Source: Amaricoccus sp. (lineage in GTDB: Bacteria; Pseudomonadota; Alphaproteobacteria; Rhodobacterales; Rhodobacteraceae). From it: a stretch of 64,000 nucleotides of DNA. Shown piece by piece: positions 18,541 through 28,302 of the stretch (the stretch's first letter is position 1; every line of letters starts with the position of its first letter). Below the pieces are notes generated by a model. It was not told where the DNA came from and did no database searches. It saw only the letters and a list, made by a program, of their open reading frames with translations. The DNA lies in assembly GCF_017993425.1 (NCBI RefSeq), contig NZ_JAGOMQ010000008.1:54758-118757 (forward strand), written 5' to 3'. Position numbers and translations under genes: made by a program.

Positions 18541-18630
18541 GACGCCAGAAAATATAGAGCTCACATTATCTAATAAATTCAATCATATAAGCCCGCTATC
18601 ACGCGTGATAGCCCATGCCCGGCGCCGCGC
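18541..18630 (+). promoter_or_regulatory. AT-rich promoter region of rodA
   Basis: A stretch of about 50 bases (18549-18592) is strikingly AT-rich against the surrounding DNA (TTATCTAATAAATTCAATCA and neighbours). It is followed at once by the 18-bp palindrome at 18595-18612 and the rodA ATG at 18631. The layout suggests a promoter with an operator-like site just downstream. Confidence 0.5.
18595..18612. promoter_or_regulatory. Recurring palindrome, site 2 (perfect)
   Basis: GCTATCACGCGTGATAGC is a perfect 18-bp palindrome 18 bases before the rodA start. It is the best copy of a motif found at three other intergenic places in the window (7572, 31145, 46198). It is probably a binding site for a dimeric DNA-binding protein. 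Confidence 0.6.
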
Positions 18631-19773
18631 ATGAGATCCCCCGACGCCCACGCCCCCCGGGGCCCCTTCGGCAAGCTCCTCGCCCTCGACTGGCCGCTGG
18701 CGCTGGTGCTGATCGCGGTGGCGGCGGCGGGCTGCCTGATGCTCTACGCGGCCGCCGGCGGCTCCATGGAGCCCTGGGCGCGGGCGCAGATGATCCGCTT
18801 CGCCGTCGGCTTCGCCGGGATGCTCGTCATCGCCATGATCGACATCCGCTTCTGGCGGGCGATGGCCCCCTTCGCCTATCTCGGCGCCATGGGCCTCCTC
18901 GTCCTCGTCGAGTTCTTCGGGGTGATCGGCATGGGGGCCCAGCGCTGGATCAGCCTCGGCCCGATCCAGATCCAGCCGTCCGAGGTGATGAAGGTCGCCC
19001 TCGTTCTGGCGCTCGCCTCCTGGTACGCCTGGCTCGACCCGGCCAAGGTCTCCCGCCCGCTCTGGCTGATCCCGCCGCTCGCGCTGATCCTCGCCCCCGT
19101 GGGCCTCGTGCTGATCCAGCCGAACCTCGGCACCTCGATCCTGCTCGTCGCCGGCGGGGGGGCGGTGATGTTCCTCGCCGGCGTCTCGCTCTGGTACTTC
19201 TTCGCCGCCGTCGCCTCGGTCGCCGGCCTCGTCACCGCCGTCCTGAAGTCGCACGGCACGTCCTGGCAGCTCCTCCACGACTACCAGTACCGCCGCATCT
19301 TCACCTTCCTCGACCCGGAGGCCGACCCGCTCGGCGCCGGCTACCACATCTCCCAGGCCAAGATCGCCATGGGCTCCGGCGGCCTGACGGGCCGGGGCTT
19401 CATGCAGGGCACCCAGTCGCGGCTGAACTTCCTGCCGGAGCGCCACACCGACTTCATCTTCACCTCGCTCGCCGAGGATTTCGGCTTCATGGGCGCCCTC
19501 GGCCTCCTCGTGCTCCTCGCCCTCGTCGTGGTGTTCTGCATGGCCTCCGCCATGTCGAACCGCGACCGCTTCGGCGCGCTGGTCTCCGGCGGCGTCGCCA
19601 GCATGTTCTTCCTGTTCTTCGCGGTGAACATGGGCATGGTCATGGGCATGATGCCGGTCGTCGGCGTGCCCCTGCCGCTCGTCTCCTACGGCGGCTCCTC
19701 CATGCTCGTGCTGATGGCCGCCTTCGGCCTCGCCCAGAGCGCCCATGTCCACCGGCCGAGGGGCAAGGAATGA
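18631..19773 (+). CDS. rodA: Peptidoglycan glycosyltransferase RodA
   Basis: A 380-residue SEDS protein with about ten membrane helices and RodA/FtsW hallmarks: AQRWISLGPIQIQPSEVMK (about 103-121), QPNLGTS (about 169-175), the loop around GSGGLTGRGFMQGTQ with FLPERHTDFIF, and the closing PLPLVSYGGSSM. It polymerises glycan strands with PBP2. The start is ATG at 18631. It is separated from mrdA by a 346-base gap holding strong hairpins and an AT-rich promoter-like segment, unlike the tight mreBCD-mrdA run. Its stop overlaps the next start. Confidence 0.96.
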   Translation: MRSPDAHAPRGPFGKLLALDWPLALVLIAVAAAGCLMLYAAAGGSMEPWARAQMIRFAVGFAGMLVIAMIDIRFWRAMAPFAYLGAMGLLVLVEFFGVIGMGAQRWISLGPIQIQPSEVMKVALVLALASWYAWLDPAKVSRPLWLIPPLALILAPVGLVLIQPNLGTSILLVAGGGAVMFLAGVSLWYFFAAVASVAGLVTAVLKSHGTSWQLLHDYQYRRIFTFLDPEADPLGAGYHISQAKIAMGSGGLTGRGFMQGTQSRLNFLPERHTDFIFTSLAEDFGFMGALGLLVLLALVVVFCMASAMSNRDRFGALVSGGVASMFFLFFAVNMGMVMGMMPVVGVPLPLVSYGGSSMLVLMAAFGLAQSAHVHRPRGKE

Positions 19774-20702
19774 CCCGTCTTCTCTTCTCCGCCCCGCCCG
19801 CCGACTGGCCGGTCTGGCGCCCCTGCCTCGAGCACGCCCTCGCCGCCCGCGGCCTTGTCGTCGAGGTCGTCGACGCCGCCGACCCCGCGACGGTCGACTA
19901 CGTCGCCTACAGCCCCGAGGGCGGCCTCGCCGACTTCGCGCCCTTCGCCCGGCTCAGGGCGGTGCTCAGCCTCTGGGCCGGCGTCGAGAAGATCGTCGGC
20001 AACCCGACCATCCGCGTGCCGCTCTGCCGCATGGTCGACCCCGGCCTGCGCGAGGGCATGGTCGAGTGGGTGACCGCCCATGTCCTGCGCCACCACCTCG
20101 GGACCGACGCCCACGTCCTCGGCCAGGACGGCGTCTGGCGCAACGACGTCGTCGCGCCCCTTGCCCGCGACCGCAAGGTCGGCATCCTCGGCCTCGGCGA
20201 GCTCGGCCTCGCCTGCGCGCTGGCGCTGAAGGGCCTCGGCTTCGACGTCGCCGGCTGGAGCCGCCGCCCGAAGCCCGACGCCCCGGTCCCCGCCCATTCC
20301 GGCGAGGCCGGCCTCGCCACGCTGCTGGGCCGCTCGGAGATCGTCGTCCTGCTCCTCCCCGCGACGCCCGCCACCGAGAGCCTGATCGACGCGCCCCGGC
20401 TCGCGCTTCTCCCGCCCGGCGCCTTCCTCCTCAACCCCGGCCGCGGCGCGCTGATCGAGGACGCCGCGCTCCTCGCCGCCCTCGACGCCGGCCGGCTCGC
20501 CCACGCGACCCTCGACGCCTTCCGCGACGAGCCGCTGCCGCCGGCGCATCCCTTCTGGGCCCATCCGCGGGTGACCGTCACCCCGCACATCGCCTCCGCG
20601 ACCCGCCCCGCCACCGCCGCCGGCGTCGTCGCCGACAACATCCGCCGCGGCGAGGCCGGCCTGCCGTTCCTCCACCAGGTCGACCGCCAGCAAGGCTACT
20701 GA
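19770..20702 (+). CDS. ghrA: Glyoxylate/hydroxypyruvate reductase A-like dehydrogenase
   Basis: A 310-residue NAD(P)-dependent D-2-hydroxyacid dehydrogenase. The Rossmann motif is GILGLGELGLACALAL (about 138-153), the substrate arginine lies in NPGRGALIED, the catalytic acid in DAFRDEPLP and the catalytic histidine in TPHIASATRP. The sequence resembles GhrA, which reduces glyoxylate and hydroxypyruvate. It is coupled to rodA by ATGA, a placement with no obvious functional logic. Its stop is followed by the 110-bp repeat. Confidence 0.85.
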   Translation: MTRLLFSAPPADWPVWRPCLEHALAARGLVVEVVDAADPATVDYVAYSPEGGLADFAPFARLRAVLSLWAGVEKIVGNPTIRVPLCRMVDPGLREGMVEWVTAHVLRHHLGTDAHVLGQDGVWRNDVVAPLARDRKVGILGLGELGLACALALKGLGFDVAGWSRRPKPDAPVPAHSGEAGLATLLGRSEIVVLLLPATPATESLIDAPRLALLPPGAFLLNPGRGALIEDAALLAALDAGRLAHATLDAFRDEPLPPAHPFWAHPRVTVTPHIASATRPATAAGVVADNIRRGEAGLPFLHQVDRQQGY

Positions 20703-20743
20703 TCCCGCAGCGGCGTCGGCCCCGGTCCGCCCGTGACCGTGGT

Positions 20744-20853
20744 GCGGGGAGACGGCGAAACCCGTGCGACGGTCCAGCGCGCCGCGGGCGGAACGCTCCC
20801 GCTTGCGCCACGCCGACGCGGCGCTTGGGTCCGGCCGGCGCAAGCCGGGCGGA
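20744..20853. repeat. 110-bp intergenic repeat, copy B
   Basis: This is the second copy of the repeat at 5554-5663, in the same orientation and again between convergent genes (ghrA-like and the GntR regulator). It ends one base before the regulator's stop codon. Both copies are 110 bases long and differ by scattered substitutions, concentrated near the left third and the GCTCCCGCTT segment. Confidence 0.8.
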
Positions 20854-20854
20854 G

Positions 20855-21646
20855 CTATTCTTCCCGGCGCTGGCGGCCCCTTGCGCCGATGCTGCCGCCG
20901 TCGATCCGGCGCAGCGAGATCTCCAGCCGCGCGTCCGCCGCGGCGATCTCGTCGAGCACCCGCTTGGTGTAGGTCATGTGGTCCTCCGCCGCCCGCCGCG
21001 CCGCCTCGGGATCGCGGGCGAGGATCGCCTCGAAGATGGCGCGGTGCTGCTCCAGCAGCACCTCGCGCACCTCCGGCCGGGCGTAGAGCTTCTCGCGGTT
21101 CAGGAAGACCCCCCGCCGCAGCATCCCCGACAGCGCCCGCATGACCTGCAGGAGCACGATGTTGTGGCTCGCCTCGTAGATCGCGACATGCAGGTCGACG
21201 TCCGCGTCGGCCTCGTCGTGCGGGTCGGCCTTGGCGTGCGCCGCGTCGATGCGCTCCATGCGGCCGCGCAAGGTCTGCCGGTCGACCTCGTTCGCCCGCC
21301 GCGCCGCCAGCGCCGCCGCCATCCCCTCCATCGTCCCGCGCAGCTCGAGATAGTCGTCCACCACCTCGACCCGCGTCGTCAGCAACTCGAGGAGCGGGTC
21401 CGTCACGCTCGTCGCGAGCTCCGCCACGACCCGGCCGCCGCCCGCCTCCGCGACGAGGAGCCCCCGCTCCTCGAGGAGCTTGATCCCCTGCCTAAGGGTG
21501 GGGCGCGACACGTTGAGCCGGATCGCCATCTCGCGCTCCGGCAGCAGCGCCTCGCCGGGCCGCAGCGATCCCTCGAGAATCAGATCCTCGATGTGACGCG
21601 CCGTCGCCTCCGCCGCGCTCGCGCCCTTGATCCCGTCCCTCGCCAT
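20855..21646 (-). CDS. GntR/FCD-family regulator of the lactate genes
   Basis: A 263-residue GntR regulator. The N-terminal winged helix (about 12-80) contains PEREMAIRLNVSRPTLRQGIKLLEERGLL. The C-terminal all-helical FCD ligand domain (about 95-235) holds metal-binding-type residues such as DVDLHVAIYEASHN. It resembles LldR/GlcC proteins that respond to lactate or glycolate. It is divergent from the lactate permease-dld-lldD operon, and a near-perfect dyad lies in the shared promoter region. Repression relieved by lactate is the likely mode. Confidence 0.87.
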   Translation of the reverse strand: MARDGIKGASAAEATARHIEDLILEGSLRPGEALLPEREMAIRLNVSRPTLRQGIKLLEERGLLVAEAGGGRVVAELATSVTDPLLELLTTRVEVVDDYLELRGTMEGMAAALAARRANEVDRQTLRGRMERIDAAHAKADPHDEADADVDLHVAIYEASHNIVLLQVMRALSGMLRRGVFLNREKLYARPEVREVLLEQHRAIFEAILARDPEAARRAAEDHMTYTKRVLDEIAAADARLEISLRRIDGGSIGARGRQRREE

Positions 21647-21963
21647 CCGTCGCTCCCGCGCCGCGGCGGGATTCCAGTCCCTTGGCCCGAGGCGTTGGTC
21701 TCGGAGGCTACCCGCCGCCGCCGCAAAGGTGAAGCCATTTTTCCAGTTGACGGACGTGATAAGATTAATTTACCACGTCTCCGTCACCGGTCATGAAAAG
21801 TACCGGGACCGCACAGGAGGAAACCGGCCCCGTCTCCCCGGGGCCTGCCCGCAGCCCCGGAGGCCCGCCCGCGTGCGCCGCTTCCCAGCCCGACCACGAG
21901 TGACACCTGCGGCGGCCGGCGCGTCCGGGACCACGCCGCGCCTGGCCCGGAGGAAGTTCCCAC
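21647..21963. promoter_or_regulatory. Divergent promoter region of the lactate module
   Basis: About 317 bases between the GntR gene and the lactate permease gene. An AT-rich core at 21736-21785 carries TTGACG (21747-21752), a -35-like element, overlapping the dyad described separately. A second, weaker inverted repeat (CCGGT/ACCGG) lies at about 21787-21805. A ribosome-binding site GGAGGAA precedes the permease ATG by about 8 bases. Confidence 0.55.
21753..21779. promoter_or_regulatory. Candidate GntR operator
   Basis: GACGTGATAA (21753-21762) and TTACCACGTC (21770-21779) form an inverted repeat matching at 9 of 10 positions, with a 7-base AT-rich spacer. It lies directly after a TTGACG element and midway between the regulator and its presumed target operon, which fits an operator for a dimeric GntR protein. 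Confidence 0.6.
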
Positions 21964-23649
<1,686 letters not shown>

Positions 23650-23707
23650 GGGCCCGGTCCGGGGGGCGCGACGCTCCCCGGACCTCCAACGACCGAGGGG
23701 AAACGCC

Positions 23708-25420
23708 ATGACCACGCGACACGGGCTGCTCGACGCGCTGCGCCGCATCGTCGGCCCCGCCCATGTCCTGACGGCCGAGCGCGACGTGCGCGGCTACACC
23801 CGCGGCTTCCGCTACGGCTCCGGTCCGGTCGCCGCGGTGGTCCGCCCCGGCAGCCTCGTCGAGCAGTGGCGGGTGCTGAACGCCGCCATCGCCGCGGGGC
23901 GCGTCGTGATCTTCCAGGCGGCGAACACCGGCCTGACCGGCGGCTCCACTCCGTGGGGCGACGACTATGACCGCGAGATCGTGCTCGTCAGCCTGCGCCG
24001 GCTCAAGGGCGTCCACCTGATAGACGGCGGGCGGCAGGTCGTCTGCCTGCCGGGGGCCACGCTCGACGCGCTGGAGAAGGCGCTGCGGCCGCTGGGGCGC
24101 GAGCCGCATTCGGTGATCGGCTCCTCCTGCATCGGGGCGTCGGTGCTCGGCGGGGTGTGCAACAACTCGGGCGGCGCGCTGATCCACCGCGGCCCGGCCT
24201 ATACGGAGATGGCCCTCTACGCCGAGGTCCGCGAGGACGGCTCGGTCGCGCTGGTCAACCACCTCGGCCTGCCGCTCGGCAACGACCCGGAGGAGATCCT
24301 CGCCCGCGTGGAGCGCGGCGAGTTGCCGGAGCCCGGGCCGACGGAGGCCTGGGGGTCCGACCGGGAATACGCCGCGCATGTCCGCGACGTCGATGCGGCG
24401 ACGCCGGCGCGCTTCAACGCCGATCCGCGGCGGCTGCGGGAGGCCGCCGGTTGCGCGGGCAAGCTCGCGGTGTTCGCCGTGCGCCTCGACACCTTCGAGG
24501 CGGAGAAGGAGACGGCGGTGTTCTATGTCGGGACGAACGATCCCGACGAGCTCACCGAGATCCGGCGCCACATGCTCGCCCGGTTCGAGAGCCTGCCGGT
24601 CGCCGGGGAGTACATCCACCGCGACGCCTATGATGTCGCTGCGAAATACGGCAAGGACACCTTCCTCTTCATCGAGAAGGCCGGCACCGACCGGATGCCC
24701 GCCCTCTTCGCCGCCAAGGCGCGGGCGGACGCGCTGACCGACCGGCTCGGCCTCGGGGCGACGCTGACCGACCGCCTCGCGCAGGGCGTGGCGGCTCTGT
24801 TCCCGCAGCACCTGCCGGCGCGGATGAACGCCTTCCGCGACCGCTTCGAGCACCACCTGCTGCTGCGCATGGGCGGGGCGGGGATCGCCGAGGCGCGGGC
24901 CTATCTCGCGACGCTCTTCCCCTCGGCGACGGGCGATTTCTTCGAATGCACGCCGAAGGAGGGCAAGGCGGCGTTCCTGCACCGCTTCGCGGTCGCCGGG
25001 GCGGCGGTGCGGTATCGCGCAGTGCATCAGTCGACCGTCGAGGATATCGTCGCCCTCGACATCGCGCTGCGGCGAGACGATCGGGACTGGGTGGAAAGAT
25101 TGCCGCCCGAGATCGACGCGCAGATCGAGAGGAAGCTCTACTACGGGCACTTCTTCTGCCACGTCTTTCATCAGGACTACGTGGCGCGAAAGGGCGTCGA
25201 CTGTCTCGCGCTGGAGCATGCGATGTGGAAGTTGCTCGACCAGCGGGGCGCCGAGTATCCGGCGGAGCACAATGTCGGGCACCTCTACCACGCCAAGCCC
25301 GAGCTCGCGGGCTTCTACCGGTCGCTCGACCCGACCAACAGCCTCAATCCCGGCATCGGCCAGACCACGAAATGCGCCCATTGGCGCGCAGCGGAAGCGG
25401 AGAACGCGCATGCCCAGTAA
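23708..25420 (+). CDS. dld: Quinone-dependent D-lactate dehydrogenase
   Basis: A 570-residue FAD enzyme of the E. coli Dld type; length matches the 571-residue E. coli protein. The FAD-binding segment includes FQAANTGLTGGSTP (about 76-89) and IGSSCIGASVLGGVCNNSGG (about 137-156). The C-terminal half includes the membrane-associated Dld-type domain (EHHLLLRMGGAG region) and ends with SLNPGIGQTTK. It oxidises D-lactate to pyruvate and passes electrons to quinone. It lies 58 bases after lctP and overlaps lldD by 11 bases. Confidence 0.94.
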   Translation: MTTRHGLLDALRRIVGPAHVLTAERDVRGYTRGFRYGSGPVAAVVRPGSLVEQWRVLNAAIAAGRVVIFQAANTGLTGGSTPWGDDYDREIVLVSLRRLKGVHLIDGGRQVVCLPGATLDALEKALRPLGREPHSVIGSSCIGASVLGGVCNNSGGALIHRGPAYTEMALYAEVREDGSVALVNHLGLPLGNDPEEILARVERGELPEPGPTEAWGSDREYAAHVRDVDAATPARFNADPRRLREAAGCAGKLAVFAVRLDTFEAEKETAVFYVGTNDPDELTEIRRHMLARFESLPVAGEYIHRDAYDVAAKYGKDTFLFIEKAGTDRMPALFAAKARADALTDRLGLGATLTDRLAQGVAALFPQHLPARMNAFRDRFEHHLLLRMGGAGIAEARAYLATLFPSATGDFFECTPKEGKAAFLHRFAVAGAAVRYRAVHQSTVEDIVALDIALRRDDRDWVERLPPEIDAQIERKLYYGHFFCHVFHQDYVARKGVDCLALEHAMWKLLDQRGAEYPAEHNVGHLYHAKPELAGFYRSLDPTNSLNPGIGQTTKCAHWRAAEAENAHAQ

Positions 25421-26606
25421 CGCCCTCACCGTCGCCGACCTCAAGGAGATGGCGCGCCGGCGCGTGCCGAAGATGTTCTTCGACTACGCCGACAGCGGCG
25501 CCTGGACGGAGGGAACCTATCGCGCCAACGAGGAGGATTTCGCGAAAATCCTGCTGCGCCAGCGGGTTCTGGTCGACATGACCGACCGCAACCTCGCCAC
25601 CGAGATGGTCGGCGAGCCGGTCGCCATGCCGGTGGCGCTCGCGCCCACCGGGTTCTGCGGGATGCAGCACGCCGACGGCGAGATTCTCGCGGCGCAGGCG
25701 GCGGAGGCGTTCGGGGTGCCGTTCTGCCTCTCGACCATGTCGATCTGCTCGATCGAGGACGTGGCAGCCGAGACCCGCAAGCCGTTCTGGTTCCAGCTTT
25801 ATGTCATGCGCGACCGCGCCTTCATCGAGAACCTGATCGACCGCGCCAAGGCGGCGAAGTGCTCGGCGCTGGTGCTGACGCTCGACCTGCAGATCCTCGG
25901 GCAGCGGCACAAGGACCTGCGAAACGGCCTCTCCGCCCCGCCCAAGTGGACGCCGAAGCACGCCTGGCAGCTCGCCACAAGGCCGGGCTGGTGCCTGAAG
26001 ATGCTCGGCACCAAGCGCCACAGCTTCGGCAACATCGTCGGCCACGCCAAGAACGTCGGCGATCTCTCGTCGCTCTCCTCCTGGACCAAGGAGCAGTTTG
26101 ATCCGCGCCTGTCGTGGAAGGACGTCGAGTGGATCAAGGAGAAATGGGGCGGCAAGTTGATTCTGAAGGGAATTCTCGACCCGGAGGACGCGCGGATGTC
26201 GCTCGACAGCGGGGCGGACGCGATCATCGTGTCGAACCACGGCGGCCGCCAGCTCGACGGGGCGCGCTCGTCGATCTCGGCGCTGCCAGGCATCGTCGAT
26301 GCGGTCGGGGATCGGGTGGAGGTCCACATGGACGGGGGAGTGCGGTCCGGGCAGGACATCCTCAAGGCGGTGGCGCTGGGGGCCAAGGGCGTGTGGATCG
26401 GGCGGCCGTTCCTCTACGGGCTCGGGGCCGGGGGCAAGGCGGGGGTGGCTCGGTGCCTCGAGATCCTGCGCAACGAGCTCGACATCACCATGGCGCTCTG
26501 CGGGCGGCGGGACATCCGGGGGATCGACGCGGACATCCTCGACCGGCCGGCGATGGAGCCGGCGGCGGCAGGGGCGGAGAGGGCCGTGGCGGAGGTTTTG
26601 GCCTGA
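25410..26606 (+). CDS. lldD: L-lactate dehydrogenase (FMN), copy 1
   Basis: A 398-residue FMN-dependent alpha-hydroxyacid dehydrogenase. Conserved residues include the Tyr in FDYADSGAW, LAPTGFCGMQ and LYVMRDR. The catalytic His is in SNHGGRQLDGARSS, and MDGGVRSGQDILKAVALGAK binds the FMN phosphate. It oxidises L-lactate to pyruvate. The ATG at 25410 overlaps the dld end; the open frame upstream is a dld shadow. A close paralogue in the opposite orientation lies at 41252-42394, and the two share a distinctive 3' flank. Confidence 0.94.
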   Translation: MPSNALTVADLKEMARRRVPKMFFDYADSGAWTEGTYRANEEDFAKILLRQRVLVDMTDRNLATEMVGEPVAMPVALAPTGFCGMQHADGEILAAQAAEAFGVPFCLSTMSICSIEDVAAETRKPFWFQLYVMRDRAFIENLIDRAKAAKCSALVLTLDLQILGQRHKDLRNGLSAPPKWTPKHAWQLATRPGWCLKMLGTKRHSFGNIVGHAKNVGDLSSLSSWTKEQFDPRLSWKDVEWIKEKWGGKLILKGILDPEDARMSLDSGADAIIVSNHGGRQLDGARSSISALPGIVDAVGDRVEVHMDGGVRSGQDILKAVALGAKGVWIGRPFLYGLGAGGKAGVARCLEILRNELDITMALCGRRDIRGIDADILDRPAMEPAAAGAERAVAEVLA

Positions 26607-26655
26607 TCTTCTCCGGAAGGGGCAAAGCGGCCTGAAAAGGCTCGGAAAAAACGAG

Positions 26656-26700
26656 CTGGAATCCGGCTGGAATCTGGCTGGAATCCGGCTTGCCACTTTT
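26656..26700. repeat. Three 11-bp tandem repeats after lldD copy 1
   Basis: CTGGAATCCGG, CTGGAATCTGG and CTGGAATCCGG run head to tail (26656-26688) and are followed by CTTGCCACTTTTT. Read from the minus strand, the same arrangement follows lldD copy 2 (41163-41195). It is part of a duplicated 3' flank and could form a transcript end. Confidence 0.75.
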
Positions 26701-26838
26701 TGACGGCGGGTTGGCAATTGCGCCGCCAGGGCGGGCGCATCGGGCGCCCCAATTCCCCGCCGGCGCCCTCTGGAGATGTCGCCGGGTCATGGGCGACCGC
26801 CGACGCGGCCGTCCGGGGCGATCGGCCGGAAACCTGTA

Positions 26839-28302
26839 TCAGCCGGGCGGCTGCGTGGCGGCGGTGACGTGCTTGACGCCGTAATAGGCGGAGAGGCCCC
26901 AGGGGCCGAGCTCGCGGCCGATGCCGCTCGCCTTGAAGCCGCCCCAGGCGGTGTTGGGGAAGATCGCCTGAAGGGAGTTGATCCAGACGTGGCCGGCCTC
27001 CATCCGCGCCGCCACGCGGTCGGCGCGGATCGGGTCGGCGGTGACGATGGTGGCGACGAGGCCGTAGTCGGTGTCGTTGGCGAGCCGGATCGCCTCGGCC
27101 TCGTCGCGGAAGGTGCGGGTCGCGAGGACCGGGCCGAAGATCTCCTCGCGCCAGAGGAAGCTCGCCTCGGGGACGTCGGCGTAGACGGTCGGCGCGACGA
27201 GGAAGCCGTCGCCCGCGAGCGTCTCGCCGCCGGCGACGAGGTCGAGGCCCTCGGCGCGGGCGCGCTCGAGATAGCGGGCGACCTTGTCGTATTGCGCGCG
27301 CGTGGTGATCGGGCCCATGTCGGCGCCGGTCTCAGGCGGGCCGACGGCGAGCGCGCGGGCGCGGGCGGCGAGGCGGTCGAGGAGGGCGGGGGCGACGCTT
27401 TCCTCGACGATGAGCCGCGAGGTGGCCGAGCACATCTGGCCGGCGTTGTAGAAGACGCCGCCGGCGATGCAGTCGATGGCGTGGTCGAGGTCGGCGTCGG
27501 CGAAGACGACGATCGGGGACTTGCCGCCGAGCTCCAGCGAGACGGGCAGGCAGCGCGCCGCGGCGGCGGCCATCACCCTGGCCCCCACGGCGTTCGAGCC
27601 GGTGAAGGAGAGCTTGCGCAGCCGCCGGTCGGCGGCGAGCGCGGCGCCTGCCTCGGCCGCGCCGGTGAGCAGGTTGAGGACGCCGGGGGGCAGGCCCGCC
27701 TCGAGCGCGATGTCGCCGTAGGCGAGCTCGGCGAGCGGGGTGAACTCCGAGGTCTTGAGCGCCACGGTGCAGCCGGCCGCGAGCGCCGGCGCGATCTTCC
27801 AGGCGCTGGTGACCAGCGGGAAGTTCCACGGCACGATCATGCCGACGGGGCCCATCGGCTCGAACCGCGTCCGGCCGGCATAGGCCGGGTCGGGCAGGGG
27901 GACCGGGGTGTCCTGGCGGCGGTCGAGATCCTCGCCGAGGCCGGCGTAGTAGTCGAAGGTCGCGGCCGCGTCGCCGAGGTCGATCTCCGCCTCCATCCGC
28001 GGCTTGCCGTTGTTCAGCATCTGGAGCGCGACCAGATCCGGCGCGCGGGCGCGGAGCCCGGCGGCGAAGGCGCGCAGGTAGCCGGCCCGCGTGGCGCCGT
28101 CCGTCGCGGCCCAGCCGGGGAAGGCCGCGGCGGCCGCCCCGGTGGCGGCGGCGACCTCGGCGGCGCCGCCGGCGGCGATCTCGGCGAAGGCCGCGCCGGT
28201 GGACGGGTCCACGACGGCGAGGGGCCGCCCGCCCGGGGCCTCGCGGAAGGCGCCGTCGATGAAGAGGCTCGCCTTGCGGTGGATCAGCGCGTCGAGGCTC
28301 AT
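26839..28302 (-). CDS. Aldehyde dehydrogenase (likely guanidinobutyraldehyde/aminobutyraldehyde type)
   Basis: A 487-residue NAD(P)-dependent aldehyde dehydrogenase with PWNFPLVTSAWKIAPALAAG (cofactor site), FTGSNAVG, the general-base Glu in LELGGKSP, the nucleophilic Cys in YNAGQMCSATSR and the Glu in EEIFGPVL. It resembles betaine/aminobutyraldehyde dehydrogenases. Its start overlaps the stop of the AruI-like decarboxylase gene, so it probably oxidises that enzyme's aldehyde product, as KauB does in the Pseudomonas arginine transaminase route. Substrate assignment is inferred from the neighbour. Confidence 0.88.
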   Translation of the reverse strand: MSLDALIHRKASLFIDGAFREAPGGRPLAVVDPSTGAAFAEIAAGGAAEVAAATGAAAAAFPGWAATDGATRAGYLRAFAAGLRARAPDLVALQMLNNGKPRMEAEIDLGDAAATFDYYAGLGEDLDRRQDTPVPLPDPAYAGRTRFEPMGPVGMIVPWNFPLVTSAWKIAPALAAGCTVALKTSEFTPLAELAYGDIALEAGLPPGVLNLLTGAAEAGAALAADRRLRKLSFTGSNAVGARVMAAAAARCLPVSLELGGKSPIVVFADADLDHAIDCIAGGVFYNAGQMCSATSRLIVEESVAPALLDRLAARARALAVGPPETGADMGPITTRAQYDKVARYLERARAEGLDLVAGGETLAGDGFLVAPTVYADVPEASFLWREEIFGPVLATRTFRDEAEAIRLANDTDYGLVATIVTADPIRADRVAARMEAGHVWINSLQAIFPNTAWGGFKASGIGRELGPWGLSAYYGVKHVTAATQPPG

